Position numbers and translations under genes: made by a program
In this document: in pieces, positions 22,870-35,400 of the stretch
How positions within the stretch are numbered: position 1 is the first letter of the stretch
How the letters are laid out: each line of letters starts with the position of its first letter
Assembly (NCBI RefSeq): GCF_019649055.1
Contig: NW_026570227.1
Coordinates: forward strand, 682,001-746,000
Direction of reading: 5' to 3'
DNA length: 64,000 nt
Source: Paramacrobiotus metropolitanus
Taxonomy: Eukaryota > Tardigrada > Eutardigrada > Parachela > Macrobiotidae
The notes under the pieces: generated by a model
Told to the model about the DNA's origin: nothing
Databases searched by the model: none
The model's input: the letters and a program-made list of their open reading frames with translations, nothing else

Positions 22870-24676
22870 TTAGGTTTTTTTGTTACGTTGCCTTAGCTTT
22901 CTGAGATTTCTGCTAAGCTTGTTCACTTTGACACGATATTCTCTACTCTCTGCCCGTCTTACATCATAGAGTTCCGTTTCGGACATCGGGAGGAAGTCCT
23001 GCTGTAGAGCAGCCCGCAGGGCGCTGAGCGACAACTGCGCGTCAATCACGGCGCAATCACCCGGGGGCGGACAGTTCTGACTGGGGGCTACGGGCTGTGT
23101 GTTCCCAGTACTCGAGGTGGACGATGTCAGTGGTGGTTCCTGTTGCTCATCGCCACCGCTCGTGGTCGTGCTGCTAGCGTCGCCTGCATTCTCCCCGACC
23201 GGGTCCTGTACACTTTTCTTGCCACTCCCACTAACCGTGATCGCTTTAACAAACAACATAACAAACGTGATTACCGTGAACTCCGTGAGATTAAACAACT
23301 GGAATACTGATCATCCCTGCGAATACTGAACGCCCGGATAGAAACCGGCGCGTCTCGTAGGTTGCGAAAGCGACTGCGAATATTGAACAGCTACTTACGT
23401 TGAACACTTTTAAAGGAACCGCAAGGTGTTCAGATTACATCGGTAAACGTTTTACAGCATACGTATTAGTTATTACGTACAGTGTCGGGGGGAAGAAATA
23501 ACGCAATAAAACAAACACACTATAACACACACCTTCGCTACTACTTCCATCCACTCCCACAACCAGCGCATTATGGGTCACCACTGCGGTCTGGTCAGGC
23601 CGCGGCGACGCTGGGGATGAAGGGGCTTGCAGCTGTCCCGCCAGTGCAGCCCGGCTGTTGCGCCGCCCTTTCTTCCACTGCAGTAGATCGGCTTCCGCCT
23701 GGTCCTGCGCAGCAATGTGGACGCCGTACTGACGATCGATTTCTGTCCATGTATTCGGCGCCTTTTTCTTCCTCGTCGTCCGACGATGACCAGGGTTGCG
23801 TACCAAGAGCATGGGACGCAACGGCATCTGGCGCAGGAGATAGCGTTCGCGCTCCGCCAGCAGCCACTGCGGACAGGGAGCCTGCTCCTTCGTGCCCAGC
23901 ATATGCCAGCGACACTGGTCCCGCCGTACCAACACTTTACCACAATATGGGCAGCGGTGCTTGGCTGGCTTTGCCGGCTTTGAACGGCCGGTCAAGGCCG
24001 ACCGCGCCCGCGGCACGTAGTCCTCATCAGCGCTCTCGCTATCTGACACTTTGGATAAGCGGCTGCGTTCGCGCGGCGGAGGTCGCGTCGTCAGAGGCCG
24101 CGTCGACGGTCGAGGCGCATCACTCAACTGGCGTATGCGGGGCTTCACAGGCGCCAAGGGTGGGGCGACTGGCTGGAGCGCACGAACGGCATCCCGAACC
24201 GATGGTGACAATGGTCGGCTCCGGGATGGAGGCGTACTCATCTTCCGCTTACTGGGGATCTGCATCGGCCCATCGTCGTCCTCATCATGCCTTTCCTCAT
24301 ACGCGTTCATATCATCGTTGTTCTTGTCGTCGACTCCCTGATTCGCGCTGCCTGCTGCGTCGTTGCGCTCGCCCTGCTCCTTCGGGTTCCAACTGAATCG
24401 TGTCGGGATGGCTTCTTTGGTGGGACGGAGACGGGATCCGGTGGATACCGTCTGACGTTCAATGTGCTGTTCCTCAAAGTGCATAGAGCATACGCGGGTG
24501 TTGTTTGCAGTGCTGCAGTCCGGAGAAGAAACTCGATAGATAGTACGCAGCCATACGGCACGACGGGCATCGTTCTCCGGTGGAAACCGAAAATATCCAA
24601 TGGCCCGGCCCGCTGGATCGATTTGATGCTGAGAAGCACGGTTATTACAACCAGGTACGCAACAGAATTTGTCCAT
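22870..24676 (-). CDS. THAP-domain DNA-binding protein
   Basis: Two exons: 24676-23533 (donor GTGTGT) and 23243-22870 (acceptor TTAAAG), phase 1 on both sides, giving about 505 residues. Residues 1-95 form a THAP zinc finger: CCVPGC, the conserved Trp in AVWLRTIYR, the C-x2-H pair in VCSMHF, and AIPTRF in place of the usual AVPTIF box. A long acidic/basic disordered region follows, then a Cys2His-like finger (RCPYCGK...WHMLGTKEQAPC). The C-terminus is a basic coiled coil (YRVKVNKLSRNLRKLRQRNKK). THAP proteins are sequence-specific DNA binders related to P-element transposases; no transposase core is present here. Both exons are open and phases fit, so the gene looks intact. Confidence 0.8.
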
Positions 24677-24779
24677 TTTTATCCTGCAGAACGCTTGGCA
24701 CTTGCACCGAATACCGTTGCCACGATCTGCACAGCCAATGAAACAAACTTGTTGAACTGAATTTAGAATTTACATACTA

Positions 24780-25690
24780 ATCTCTTTAATTTTTCTGTTA
24801 CGGTGCTACAGTCTGGCATTATTCTGTTCCATAGATTTTTAGTATTATTGAAGGTCTACAATTTTGGTATGCATAAAAGAGCTTAACACTTCTATACTTC
24901 TCACTATCCGAGAGGTTCGGTAGTCGTGTGTTCTTTACCTCACAAAACGTTCCCAGATTGTTGAGGCACGAATCCAACAGCAGTATCCTGACTAAGCACG
25001 GCTACTGAGTCGTCCACCGTCCACGATTCATCCAAATCCGAGATTGAGTCTGTCACGCAGCACTAGCTTCTCCGTGCACAAAAAAGGTATCTTGAGACTG
25101 ATTTGTGCATATGCAACTACAAATTTCCATCTGAAATGAGAGACTTGCCTTTAAAACCGCAGAAATTCAAGTGAGAAGATTGAGTTCTCTCAGGGAGAAG
25201 TTAATAACGCAAAAATAAACTGTAATATCAAAAACAGCCTGTGGGTTTCCTGTTCAGACTGGCACTGGCTTCGCTAATCGTCGCATAACCGCTTCAGTTG
25301 CAATGCAGGCAAAGTTCGGAAAATGGGTGGTTAGCTTGTGGACACTGGACAGCGATACTACTAGTACTGTAGAGCGCTTGGATTTCGTCTGATGCTTCAA
25401 TCCTTCAACGTAGAGAGAATATTCACAGTCAGTAGAGATTAGTGGGCCAGGTCAATTACATTTGGGTAACCATTGCGCGTCGGGTAACGGAGAAACGCGT
25501 AAAAATCTGTCCATGATTCAGCGAAAAATTTATCGTCCAATCGTAAGTCGAGTACGCTTCCGCGGCAAGAAAGAAATTGAACAACTGCAAAACTGAAGTG
25601 GAACCGAAAATTTTATTTTTGATGCTTTAATGTGGTAATACGTCAAAAAAGTTAATTCTGAGTTTACGAGTGTGAATCTGGGTCGCTGGA
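24780..25690. repeat. Dispersed duplication, copy 1 (about 24880-25390)
   Basis: A roughly 500-bp direct repeat of 30610-31110, 75-85 percent alike by eye: CCCAGATTGTTGAGGC, CAGCAGTATCCTGACT and GGCAAAGTTCGGAAAATGGG occur in both in the same order. No frame is conserved between the copies, so it is non-coding or a dead element. The remainder of the interval shows nothing else. Confidence 0.7.
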
Positions 25691-26660
25691 TGCACTTTTG
25701 GTTCAAACAAACAAAATTGGCACCGCGACATTTCGCCGCCGAGAACTCGTTGCAGGACTTTTGGTCGCAGACATTTCGCCGCAAGGTCATGTCGCATTGC
25801 GACACTTCGTCGCGGGACATTTAACCGGCAGGACACTACGACGAGAGTCATTTCGTCGCCAGGCCGTTTCGACGCCGAGACATGTCGCGCAAGGCCTGTT
25901 TCGGCGAAAAGTCAATTTAAGCAGATACGTTTGTTATCAGGCTAATTCAAACTGGCAGGAATTCCTAGGAAAAAAATCCAGGAACTCAAAAAAAAACTAA
26001 CTAAAAAAGACCAAGGCAAAGAGCTGTAAGAAAACTGTAAGAAACCTAAGAAGCCTAAGCAATCTAAGAATAACCTAAGAAACCTAAGAAATATAAAATT
26101 AACCTAAGAAACCTAAGAATAACCTAAGAATAACCTAAGAATAACCTAAGAAACCTGAGGAACCTAGGAAACCTAAGAAACCTAAGAAACCCAAGAAACG
26201 CAAGAAATATAAAAATAACCTAAGAAACCTAAGAAATCTGAGGAACCCGAGGAACTTAAGAAACTTAAGAAACCTAAGAAACCTAAGAAACCGAAGAAAC
26301 ATAAGAAAACATAAGAAAACATAGGAAAACTTCCAAGAAACCCGCGAAAATTAATGTCACGACCTGGCGCCTAGTTTATTAGCAGGCAGCAGCCAGGGAG
26401 CTGCTCATACGCAGAATAAGTGTCGCAGCACGCAGAAGCGTGTCGAATTCGTTTGCGGCGAATAGTCCGCGACCGGACGTCTTGCGTCAAAATGTCCCAA
26501 AGTCATAATGTCTCAATGCAAATTGCCCCAAACCGAAGTGTCCAAGCGTCAAAATGTCCCGCGGCGAAATGTCTTCGCGGCGAAAAGTCGTGCGTCGAAT
26601 TTAATTGCTGCGAAATGTCACACTCCCAAATGTCCGGGTGCGACAAAATTTTGTTCATCT
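25690..26660. mobile_element. Foldback-type element with tandem-repeat arms
   Basis: Left arm 25725-25910: degenerate 12- to 14-bp units around GACATTTCGCCGC. Right arm 26450-26645: the same units reversed, GCGGCGAAATGTC. The centre (25980-26350) is a CCTAAGAAA array. No coding capacity. Architecture parallels the MULE at 16.7-18.2 kb but with a different unit, suggesting a second family built the same way. Confidence 0.65.
26000..26340. repeat. CCTAAGAAA minisatellite
   Basis: About 30 degenerate copies of a 9-bp unit, with AATAACCTAAG variants near 26060-26150. Same unit as at 21480-21630. Confidence 0.9.
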
Positions 26661-26974
26661 TTGCAGGAGAGTACGAGTTACTCGTAGTTTGGGTAACGGT
26701 TGCGCTTCGATTTCGAAGCGCAACGGTTACACGCACGGGTAAGCTGAAAACCCATCCCAGAATTCTGGTTTACCAATCAAATCGTTTACCTACTTACGCG
26801 CCCTGACGTCATGATTTTTTACCCGACTGCCTCTTGCGCGTCGCGTAAGACTTACACAGAGCAATTGACCTAGCCCAGTAATTTAGTACACATCGCTCTG
26901 TATGCTACAACTCCCATCTCTCCCCGTTCACGTATACAAAAATCGATTACGCTTGCTTTACAGTACGAAAAATT

Positions 26975-27065
26975 GACATCCTGTCGGTCAGCAAGTTGTT
27001 GACCAGCAACATGTCGGTCAGCAAATTCTTCGGGAAGCAAGATGCAGGTCAGTAATCAGTAAATT
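26975..27065. mobile_element. Arm fragment of the CGACAACTTGCTGAC element family
   Basis: Contains GTCGGTCAGCAAGTTG and ACATGTCGGTCAGCAAATT followed by GTGCTACC, the same order as the right tip of the MULE at 18205. It borders the start of the inverted Kelch duplication. Confidence 0.6.
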
Positions 27066-27109
27066 GACGTGCTACCCTACAAAACATTCGCATAAGTTTA
27101 CCCAGGTGG

Positions 27110-28085
27110 AGAAATTCACGCAAAGCATTTTCTTTTACAACGTTTCAACACTGAAATCCAGCGTTGCGTTCTTGAGAACTGTTGAGAAGCAGCATAAGCT
27201 ACAAGTAGATGGTTTCTTTTCAGTCCGTGCTTAGTTTTCATTTGACTAAATTTTTCTATTCTTACTACTTTAACCAGATTGCTCGTTCTCAGAAAGGAAG
27301 CGGCCTCCGCCATGTGGACCGATCAGTTCCTCATAGTATTGGGCGGATAGTATCTGGCCGCGGGACCTGAGCGCAGCATCGCGGCCACATGTACGACGCG
27401 GCTACGAAGCTGTGGAGTGAGCTGCCGGCGATGTTGTATCCGCATTGCAGTTCGCCGCCAAAGTCCTCAACGGTTACTTGTACGCAGTGGGCGGTGTGGG
27501 CCCGGACTCGAGCATTCTCAGCAGCTGCGAGCGCCTGTCGTTGGGCGTGGCCGGCGCCCAGTGGGAGCCGCTGCATGACTTGGACGTGCCTCGCTACGGG
27601 CACTCTATGTTTATCCTCCGGGAGAGGTTGTACCTGTGCGGTGGGTACACCCGCGACGGGGTGCAATCGTGCGGCATGGAAGTAAGTGTACGATGTCGCG
27701 TTGAATCAGTGGAACATTGTGTAATTCCCGGCGGATGGGCCGGGGCCCGCTCCTCGCCCGTCTCCGCCTGTGTCACTCTCGCCGTCCACCACAAGGTGCT
27801 CCGCTAATCCGACCGATAGCAGACTTTTTCAACGTTTTGATGCTTTCCACGGCGAGACACGGATGAGCCCGGACAGAACGGTCGACACATGGCTTTGTTA
27901 TTAGCGCAACGCTTCTCACTGAACGCTGCAGCGGGACAGAGTATGCTGCTTTTTGTTAACTGTTTGAGTTTTGTATTTACTTGCACTGGCTGTTCTCGAT
28001 GATCGAGAATTTTTGTGATGTGAATTTTTACTACAGCTTTCGTTATCGAACTGGTAAGAGGTTCACCATGTCGTGACTGTCTGGT
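27110..28085 (+). pseudogene. Inverted, broken copy of the Kelch exon and its flanks
   Basis: Mirror copy of 20300-21260. The Kelch frame is recognisable (LRKEAASAMW, MYDAATKLWSEL, LYAVGGVGPDSS, LYLCGGYTRDG) but has a stop at the first GG, at least two frame changes before 27445, and an altered C-terminal junction after CGMEV. Outside the exon the flanks match too, down to the CATGGTGAACC block at 28066. The duplicate therefore came from genomic DNA, not mRNA. It has no promoter-side or BACK sequence. Confidence 0.75.
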
Positions 28086-28089
28086 CTCA

Positions 28090-29400
28090 CCAGTGGGACA
28101 CGAGGTAATGTCACTGCAGAGAAGTCAAAGCTGGGAATAGCATTCACATCTGCTTCCAGTTTTTCGGGTATAATTATGTGATCTTCGCGTCCAGTAAACT
28201 TAACTTGTGCTTAGCTTATTGATTCCGCTGCTCACGATGTGCAGTCGCGGCGTTGCCATAATTGCTCACAGTTTTACATAATCCACAGTTAGCACATTCA
28301 GTCCTATCGGGAGGGAAATCCAGACAACTGGCCCTAAACTCATGGCAAACCCGAGCCACCCGACAAACCTGGTTTTGTTTTCACTCAAAGCAGCGGTATC
28401 AGAGGTTTACCTGGTTCACCTGACGCCAAAGATTTTTATGAGCACAGAATCACTGAATTTTTATGAACACAGAAGCACAACGCTTAGCTATAAATTACAA
28501 GCAAAAGATAATATTTACGACAGAGTACGTGGCGGAAAGAGAACACGATACACAAATCAACAAACTCTAGCACCATGAAAGGACAAGGTGGGCTACGTTT
28601 CACCTAATTATGGCATTTCTTTTAATGGATGAGCGTATAAAGCCTAAATTCTGGAAATTCCGAACGCATTTGGTTAAGAACATTAGAAGAATCCGTTGTG
28701 GCGGGCATTTAGGATATCTTAGATGTACCGCGCGACCGTACCACTCCACAAGGAGGAATATAGTACTGTATTATAATAAGACAGCGCACCGCGTTCGCAG
28801 CGAGCCAATACTGTAAATCATATACCAGCGCCCACACGCGATCCCCTATTGGCTAGCAGAAGTGTATGCAAACATCGGGATGCATTAGATGCCAGAAATA
28901 AGATCACCAAAATCTCATTTCTGCAGACACATGGTACACCTTCGCAGTACAAACAAGAAAAAATAATTTCTTCTGCTGGCCAAAAAACGAACATTTACAT
29001 TCGATTACTTGGCAACTTGATACGGAAGACAAACAGAAAACGTGCAGAATAGGTTAGCGTCGACAGAAATTAGCGGATGCTAACCGGTTCCAGCAGCGAG
29101 ACACGCGACGGCAGTTCCTGGATGGAGGCGCTATGGGCACGCGTGTCCAGTCTCATCCGGTCTCGCTGGGTCCGCACGCTGCAAGTGACTGCCACCAGCC
29201 TCACCCGTGCTCCCTACAGCAGCAACAGAAATGACAATTGGCCCCATACAAAAGTATACGGGTTATTTGCAATAAGTAAAGCACACGTGTTGTTATTACA
29301 GCCGGTGCCGGCTTTCCCACATGTTTTTTTACGAGGTAACAATGTAACCACGGTGCGTCGACGGACGAGCTGCTCATGAAGTGAACAGTGTTTAATTTTA
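28090..29400. other. No supported gene; possible GC-rich exon 29077-29225
   Basis: Mostly AT-rich, with short frames. The GC-rich block at 29077-29225 is open on the plus strand from an ATG but has no splice support or recognised similarity. Confidence 0.3.
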
Positions 29401-29408
29401 TGTTGCAG

Positions 29409-29683
29409 TGAGCAAGGCAAATCTGCATCGTCGTCAAGTCAAATCAACCGACACTACATGCCTACGCATTAAACGGTATTTTGAGCTCGCCGCAAAACAG
29501 CAAACTGGCGGTGTCCTGTCGAATAAAAAGCGTGTGACATACAAGTGCCGGCCACCATACAACGGACTGTTACGAGACGAACAGCACCCGTGCGCTGTTT
29601 TCAGATACAGACCCGTTTCAAAAACCGTTGCTCGCTATAACAGCGAAATCGTAGAAACAAAGTCGTTAGCCATTTTCCCTAGG
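29409..29683 (+). CDS. Putative internal exon, unknown protein
   Basis: Open frame between acceptor TGTTGCAG and donor AGG/GTAGGT. About 91 residues, basic and Cys-containing (CLRIKRYFELAAK, KKRVTYKCRPPYNGLL, HPCAVFRYRP). The composition is protein-like, but no adjoining exons were identified and no family recognised. A transposase-like basic protein is one possibility. Confidence 0.35.
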
Positions 29684-29689
29684 GTAGGT

Positions 29690-30600
29690 GTTTCCTTTCC
29701 AAGTTATAGCTACTGCTCACTATTCAAATAGCGCACGCACCTTGATTTGGCCAGTGAACTGAGACGTGAGGGCGGAGAATTGGCGCGCGTGGGGGTCCCG
29801 GGTCGCGTGCTGGGATACCATAACCAATTAGCCGAATGCGCGACTTCAGAGGTGGCACCGGTGCTGGCGCCTGCGGGAAAGGGTCTGCAAAAATAACTTG
29901 CTGCAAAAACTGATACCCGTGCACACAGCCAACGCCCTTGTTTTCCCGTGCACGCAGCATCAACATGCATATTAGATTTGCGACCCGACGTACTTGTTGG
30001 GGACGGTCCACGGACAGGGTGCGTGCTTTGATTGGTGATCAACTCTCGATTGAGAATGCTGACGAATTTTGTGGCACTGGGGATGTTGGAATGGTTGAGC
30101 TGCAATGGAGTCACAGTGTTGCAACAGACTATGCAGGCCATTACGAGTTCTGCTTAAAACCGCTTTTACCACCCACCGGGTCTCCTATCAGTAGCCGCTG
30201 TCGTTTCCGATATCGTGCCTGATTTGTCGTTTTTCGTGGACGACGACCAAGACTGGATTTCTTTTTCCCCATGACTTGTGCTTCGATAAACTAGAAGTGC
30301 CAAAAATCCACAATTCACAAGCTTACAGTTGCCGACTTGATCAAACTTAAGTCACAAGGAGCATACCAAAGTCAAGTACGAGACTCGAAACTGAATCGCA
30401 GCCACCTGTTGATCGAGGCCAAGGTCCAAAACAAAAAGTGAGAAAACAAGATGAAAACAGGCGCCGTATTTCAAACATTTCTGCTGTATTCTAAAAATGT
30501 AATCAGTACATACTACAAAATTTATCTTAAAATCATGCTTGTTATTTGTTAATATTAAGAGAAGACCGACAGACGGCGACAGTAACGCAAAGCACCCGGA
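29690..30600. other. Possible proline-rich minus-strand exon, otherwise nothing
   Basis: On the minus strand a GC-rich frame follows the acceptor ATTTTTGCAG near 29890 and reaches donor CAAG/GTGCGT near 29740, with proline-rich content (PQAPAPVPPL). No neighbours in phase were found. The rest shows nothing recognisable. Confidence 0.25.
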
Positions 30601-30609
30601 ATTTTATCA

Positions 30610-31110
30610 ACATGGCTATACTCTGTACTTCTCACGTACTCGGTAGTCGTACGCTCATTACTTTACAAAACTTACCCAGATTGTTGAGGCGCTACTGAAA
30701 CAGCAGTATCCTGACTCAGCACGGCCACTGAATCGCCCACGAGTCATTAAAATCCCAGATGGAGTCTATCACGCAACCGTAGTTCCTCAGTGCAAAACAA
30801 ACTATCTTGAGAATGATTTGTGCATATGCAGCTACAAGTTTGCAACTGAATATTAATGAGAGACTCGAGTAAGAGGACAGCAATTCAAGTAAGAGGATAA
30901 ATTCAAGTCTCTCAGAGAAAAGTTTAAGAACGCAAAAATATACTGCAGTGTCGAACCGCAGCGTGTGGGTTTCCCGGTCAGAGTGGCACTGGCTTCGCTT
31001 AGTTCGCTAATCATCGGGTAAAGAACCACAGGAGTTGCAATGCAGGCAAAGTTCGGAAAATGGGCGGTTGGCATGTGGACACAGCGATGCTACTGTACAC
31101 TAACGTAAGC
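30610..31110. repeat. Dispersed duplication, copy 2
   Basis: Direct repeat of 24880-25390 (see there). This copy is slightly shorter, with small gaps. Confidence 0.7.
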
Positions 31111-31119
31111 TGTAGTAGT

Positions 31120-32490
31120 TTACGCTGACGACTCACTTTTTAACATGAATTTTTTACTTTGTGGGGTGCTCTTACTTATTGTAAAGTAGAAGCACTGTAA
31201 TTTCTAATACTGTTTTGGTCAAGCTGTGTTAGCTGAGTACTATGCACTTCTTATCGCACCCATGGCATCAAGCTTATGATTGACCACTGGACCTACCCAA
31301 AGGATTCGGCAAGAAGGCAACAATCCTGGATCCACTTCTAGTCGGAGGGTATTTTGCTACACTTTAAAGCAGCAAAATTGGTTTAAGTGGAAGCCGAGTT
31401 CATCTGCGAGTAGACTGCGACAAAGGACAGGAGCCGAAGTCCTGACACAGACCATTAGTATTCATGAAAAGGCAACCGCACGTCGTCTGGCAGTTCAACA
31501 CAAGCCATGCTGCACACCCATTATTCCCCCTAAATTGTGAGGTACACAAGAAGAGAAATAACAATAACCCACAGGAAGATATATGATACAATAACAAGGA
31601 AAGCCAAATGGGTTTCAATCAACAAGGGCCCGGCGGAAGGGTTGCGCGAAATCATTCGGAAGTCTCAGTCTTGCGTTATTCTACGATGAAAACTGAGCAA
31701 TAACTTTATACTTCCTGCCCCTTTCACTGATTCCCTACTGCTCCCGCCGAGGTGTCCCCCGGTGCCGCCGTACTTGCTTATGTGTAACAGTGTAAGTATT
31801 ACTTTCAAATGAACGGAGCCTGATCCATATAGAATCTGAAGATCTAACGGCGGTGCATTTGGGTCCAAATCGAGTTATCAGATATCCATAGCAAATCGCA
31901 TCTTTATATTAAGGAATTCGCGCCTCTGCAGTAATAAACTTAAGGGATTTACGATTAGTAAGGGCCCACCACATGACCACAAGTTAAACGGTCACCGCAC
32001 TGAACAGTTTCCGGAAACAATTTCCGCACAACGAACTATCGCTAGAAGCGCCCATGATGAAATCACTCGTCCATTTGAACAACGAAAGGATAAAAATCAT
32101 ATATAAAAAACAGAACTTTTGGAACGAGCGTAAGTAAGGCCGAGTAAACGGGACAGTTCCAACGAAGTTGGTTGTTTTTTTTTATGTTTAGATTTGAATC
32201 ATTATTATCAGTGCGACCGCGAAGGCTTGTTTTGTTATGTTGATGGCTTCTGCCCAATAAAAGAGAAAAACAGAAGAAGCCTTGCAAAAAACAACTTTAT
32301 ACGGAAGCATCTCAGCAAGCCATCGGCACCACACTCTGCGCGACCACCTTTATCCTTCCACAACGTCTGCTCAATAGTACCCGTACTGCTGGTACCCGTA
32401 CTGCACAGGAAACTGCAAAACAAAACCAGCATGCGGTTACTCGTCGGAGTTGCAGGGAAGACAGGCTTACTGAAATCTGGCTGACAGGGG
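31120..32490. other. Non-coding; possible fragment of an RRM-gene exon
   Basis: At about 31740-31790 the minus strand carries GGGGACACCTCGGCGGGAGC, resembling part of the exon at 34596-34785 (ATGGACACCTCGGCGGGAGC). This may be a partial duplication or chance in GC-rich sequence. Nothing else recognised. Confidence 0.3.
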
Positions 32491-32494
32491 ATCC

Positions 32495-35400
32495 CTATAT
32501 GGCATAGGCTGGTCCTGGCGGCGGCGGTGGAGGCAGGAAAAAGACTGGCTGCGTCGGCGGGAGAAGGAGGACCGGCGGCGGCGGTGGTGGTGGATAATAA
32601 TAAGCCGGCATCTGAAACGGTGTCCGCATGGGGACACCCGGGCCAGGCACAAGCGGGTGAGGAGCGAACACAGTCGGGCCATGATGCGGCATCTGTCGGG
32701 AACACGAAGCGTAGGATAGTCAAGCAGGGGGATTAATTTCTTGCGCAGAGATTGCGCAGGCAGTACATATCAAGCGTCATGTTATTAAGCGCCATGTAGA
32801 CGCTTTAGAAAGTGGCCCCTACAACTACAATTATCGCAATGACCAATTGATGAATTATATGAATAATTAATTACATTAGACTGCTAAATTTCTCCATTAC
32901 GATAAAAATGTTTTTAGAATATCAGTATGTGGAGCTTGGTGTATTACCCTTGAATTTGTATTTCTCGCTGTACAATTACCAAAAATAATGCCGAGCTGTA
33001 TGTAATCAGCACACGGTGCCCTTACCAGCGGCGGTCTGGGTCCAGCGACATCCGGTGCATCTTCTGTGGCCTCTCGATGAACATCCGCCGTCTGGTAATT
33101 GGTGGCCCTGTGGCGGCGTCGGCGCCGGCGCTTCCTGCCAAAAACACCACAACCCTGTACAGACACACCGGCTCGCACTATCTAGCTGATTCGAGCATGA
33201 CCAGACCACCTACGATGGAATATACGGCTGTCCTTGCTCGGCTGCTCCGCTGGGCTGCTCCGGGGGCGCGTCCGCGCTCTGCCATTCCACGAACTTTCCG
33301 TTAGTGGCTCTGCAACGGCAAACAAATGTCCATTCTCTGACCTCCGTTCGGCGTCCCGCCAATGTGCTGACCGACGTATTGCTGGTTTTTGCAAGCAAAC
33401 AAACAATAGGAAACAAACAAATTTGCTGCTGGATTTAACAACGTACCCGACCTGGGCAGTTATAATTAAACTCTATAACTCAACGCGAGTTATTTGCGAG
33501 TTTTATCATGACTATAAGATAACTCGCTACTCAGAAAACTTAACTCTAACGTAATTCGGCCAAAATTTGAACATGTTGTCGGGGTAGCGTAACTCGCGGT
33601 AAAGCTCAAAACTCGGTTTTACTTGCTTTAATAGCGTAACTCGCACGCTACCTGTAACTCGTAACTCTAACGATGGGGCATTTTCCATAACTGCCCAGGC
33701 CTGCAACGAATGTTCTTGGTACTCTTCTTTAATTCTTGGTTCTCTTCTTGCTTATGTTATTCTTTTTCTGTTCTCACGTAAAACTAAAATTATTCTAATG
33801 TTTTCGTATACTTCCTTGTGTTTTTGCCATAAGGATGTCGTCAGGAAATTGTCGATCAGCACAATTGTCGGTGTGCTAACAAACTGATGAAGGTTTTTTT
33901 TTTCTACTGAACCGGTCAACCTTACAGCGACCTACTTGAACTCATCCGCGGCGGTCTTATAGTCGAAGGGCTGCCGCATCGTAACAAACACTCGCTGGCT
34001 GAACGCGTCGATCTCCCGTTGCTTGTCACGACGATCCACCTGAACAACCCGAAAGCGTACGATCGTGCCGCGTGCGCTGAAGAAGGCCAGCACGCGTGGA
34101 ATTAATTCTTCGTCCGAAGCTGCAGAAAATCCCCGGTTCGGATCAGTCAGGTGCACCACCAAACAATGTAGGACGAAATGGTCGCAATAGCCCCATACCC
34201 ACCATTCTGTACGCAGGCGGTGCAGTGCACTTTTATAGGAACCCCGCCCCCCCCCCCCAACAGAAGCCCTCCCCGTAATTGGAGCCCTCCTTAAGGTGGT
34301 TCGAAAATTATAAGCCCCCCCCCCATGAAATAGATGCCCATGGGCTATATAAGATGCAAACAAATGCTGCCAATAAAATACATTTGAAATATAATAGCCC
34401 CCCCCCTAAATACAAGCCCATGCCCGTAATTAAAGCCCCTCGGAAGGGCGTTCCAACTTTTGAAGCCCAGGGCTTATAATTGGATTTTACGGTATTTCGA
34501 ACTCTGTCGTACAGTGCACTGCGCTGCGTGCGTACTGAATGCCGGGTATGCGACCATTTCGTCCTAAGCTGTACGCATACAGCAGCGAAACCTACGCAGT
34601 CCGTAAATGACAATCCCGAGGAGATACGTCTCGGTCGCGACCGGTACTGGCAACTGCCCACGGCCGCTTCCGGTCGCTCCCGCCGAGGTGTCCATCGGTG
34701 GCGCCGTGTCACCGAACTTCATCACGTCGCTGTCTTCCGGGGCGGATGGCGACGGTGCCGGGACACAAATTCCAGGATCGGGTAGCTGGTATACATATAA
34801 TAATAAGTTAAGCAACGACAAGATACAATACTGATCAGTAATAATAATTAACAGTTTAATACAATTAAAGATAGTAAATTAGTTAAATAATTATAATACT
34901 GATAATAACAATTAATATTAAAAAAAGATATATATCATTAATTCGTAACATTTGATTCAGTAATTATTACAACTTTTACACCATCCGCTGCCCTCCAGTG
35001 CATAAAAAGCTGCTCTACACCATTCGAAGTTACCGGTAAAAAACCAACAGCGATAGCGGTCGGTTCGCTGTTTTCCGTCTCCATCGCTTTGTGTTGCCCC
35101 GCACTAGCACCGATGTTCGCCACCGCCGCTGGACAATCCACACGTTTCTGGGCAGTGGATGCCGTGGCTCCCTCATCGCCGACCGGGGCTTCCGTGTGAT
35201 CAGAAACTTCCTGTACAGTTTAATCAATACTTAATCACTATATCTAACTCAATTTTTTTATTTCCTAGTTTATTTTTTTAATTTTTGTGCTGATTTTGCA
35301 TTTTTTTCTTTATGTCTATGGTATTCTTTTAAAACAGAAAGTATGATGTACCAGTTTCTTGAGTCAACCTATATTTTATAATTTATTCAGCACTAACCGT

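Noticed and set aside
23482-24760. Long plus-strand frames of up to 304 residues
   Set aside because: Antisense to the THAP gene in GC-rich sequence; the minus-strand frame has the recognisable domain and matching splice sites.
25530-25820. Minus-strand frame of 96 residues with Cys
   Set aside because: Falls inside the foldback arm and is explained by its repeats.
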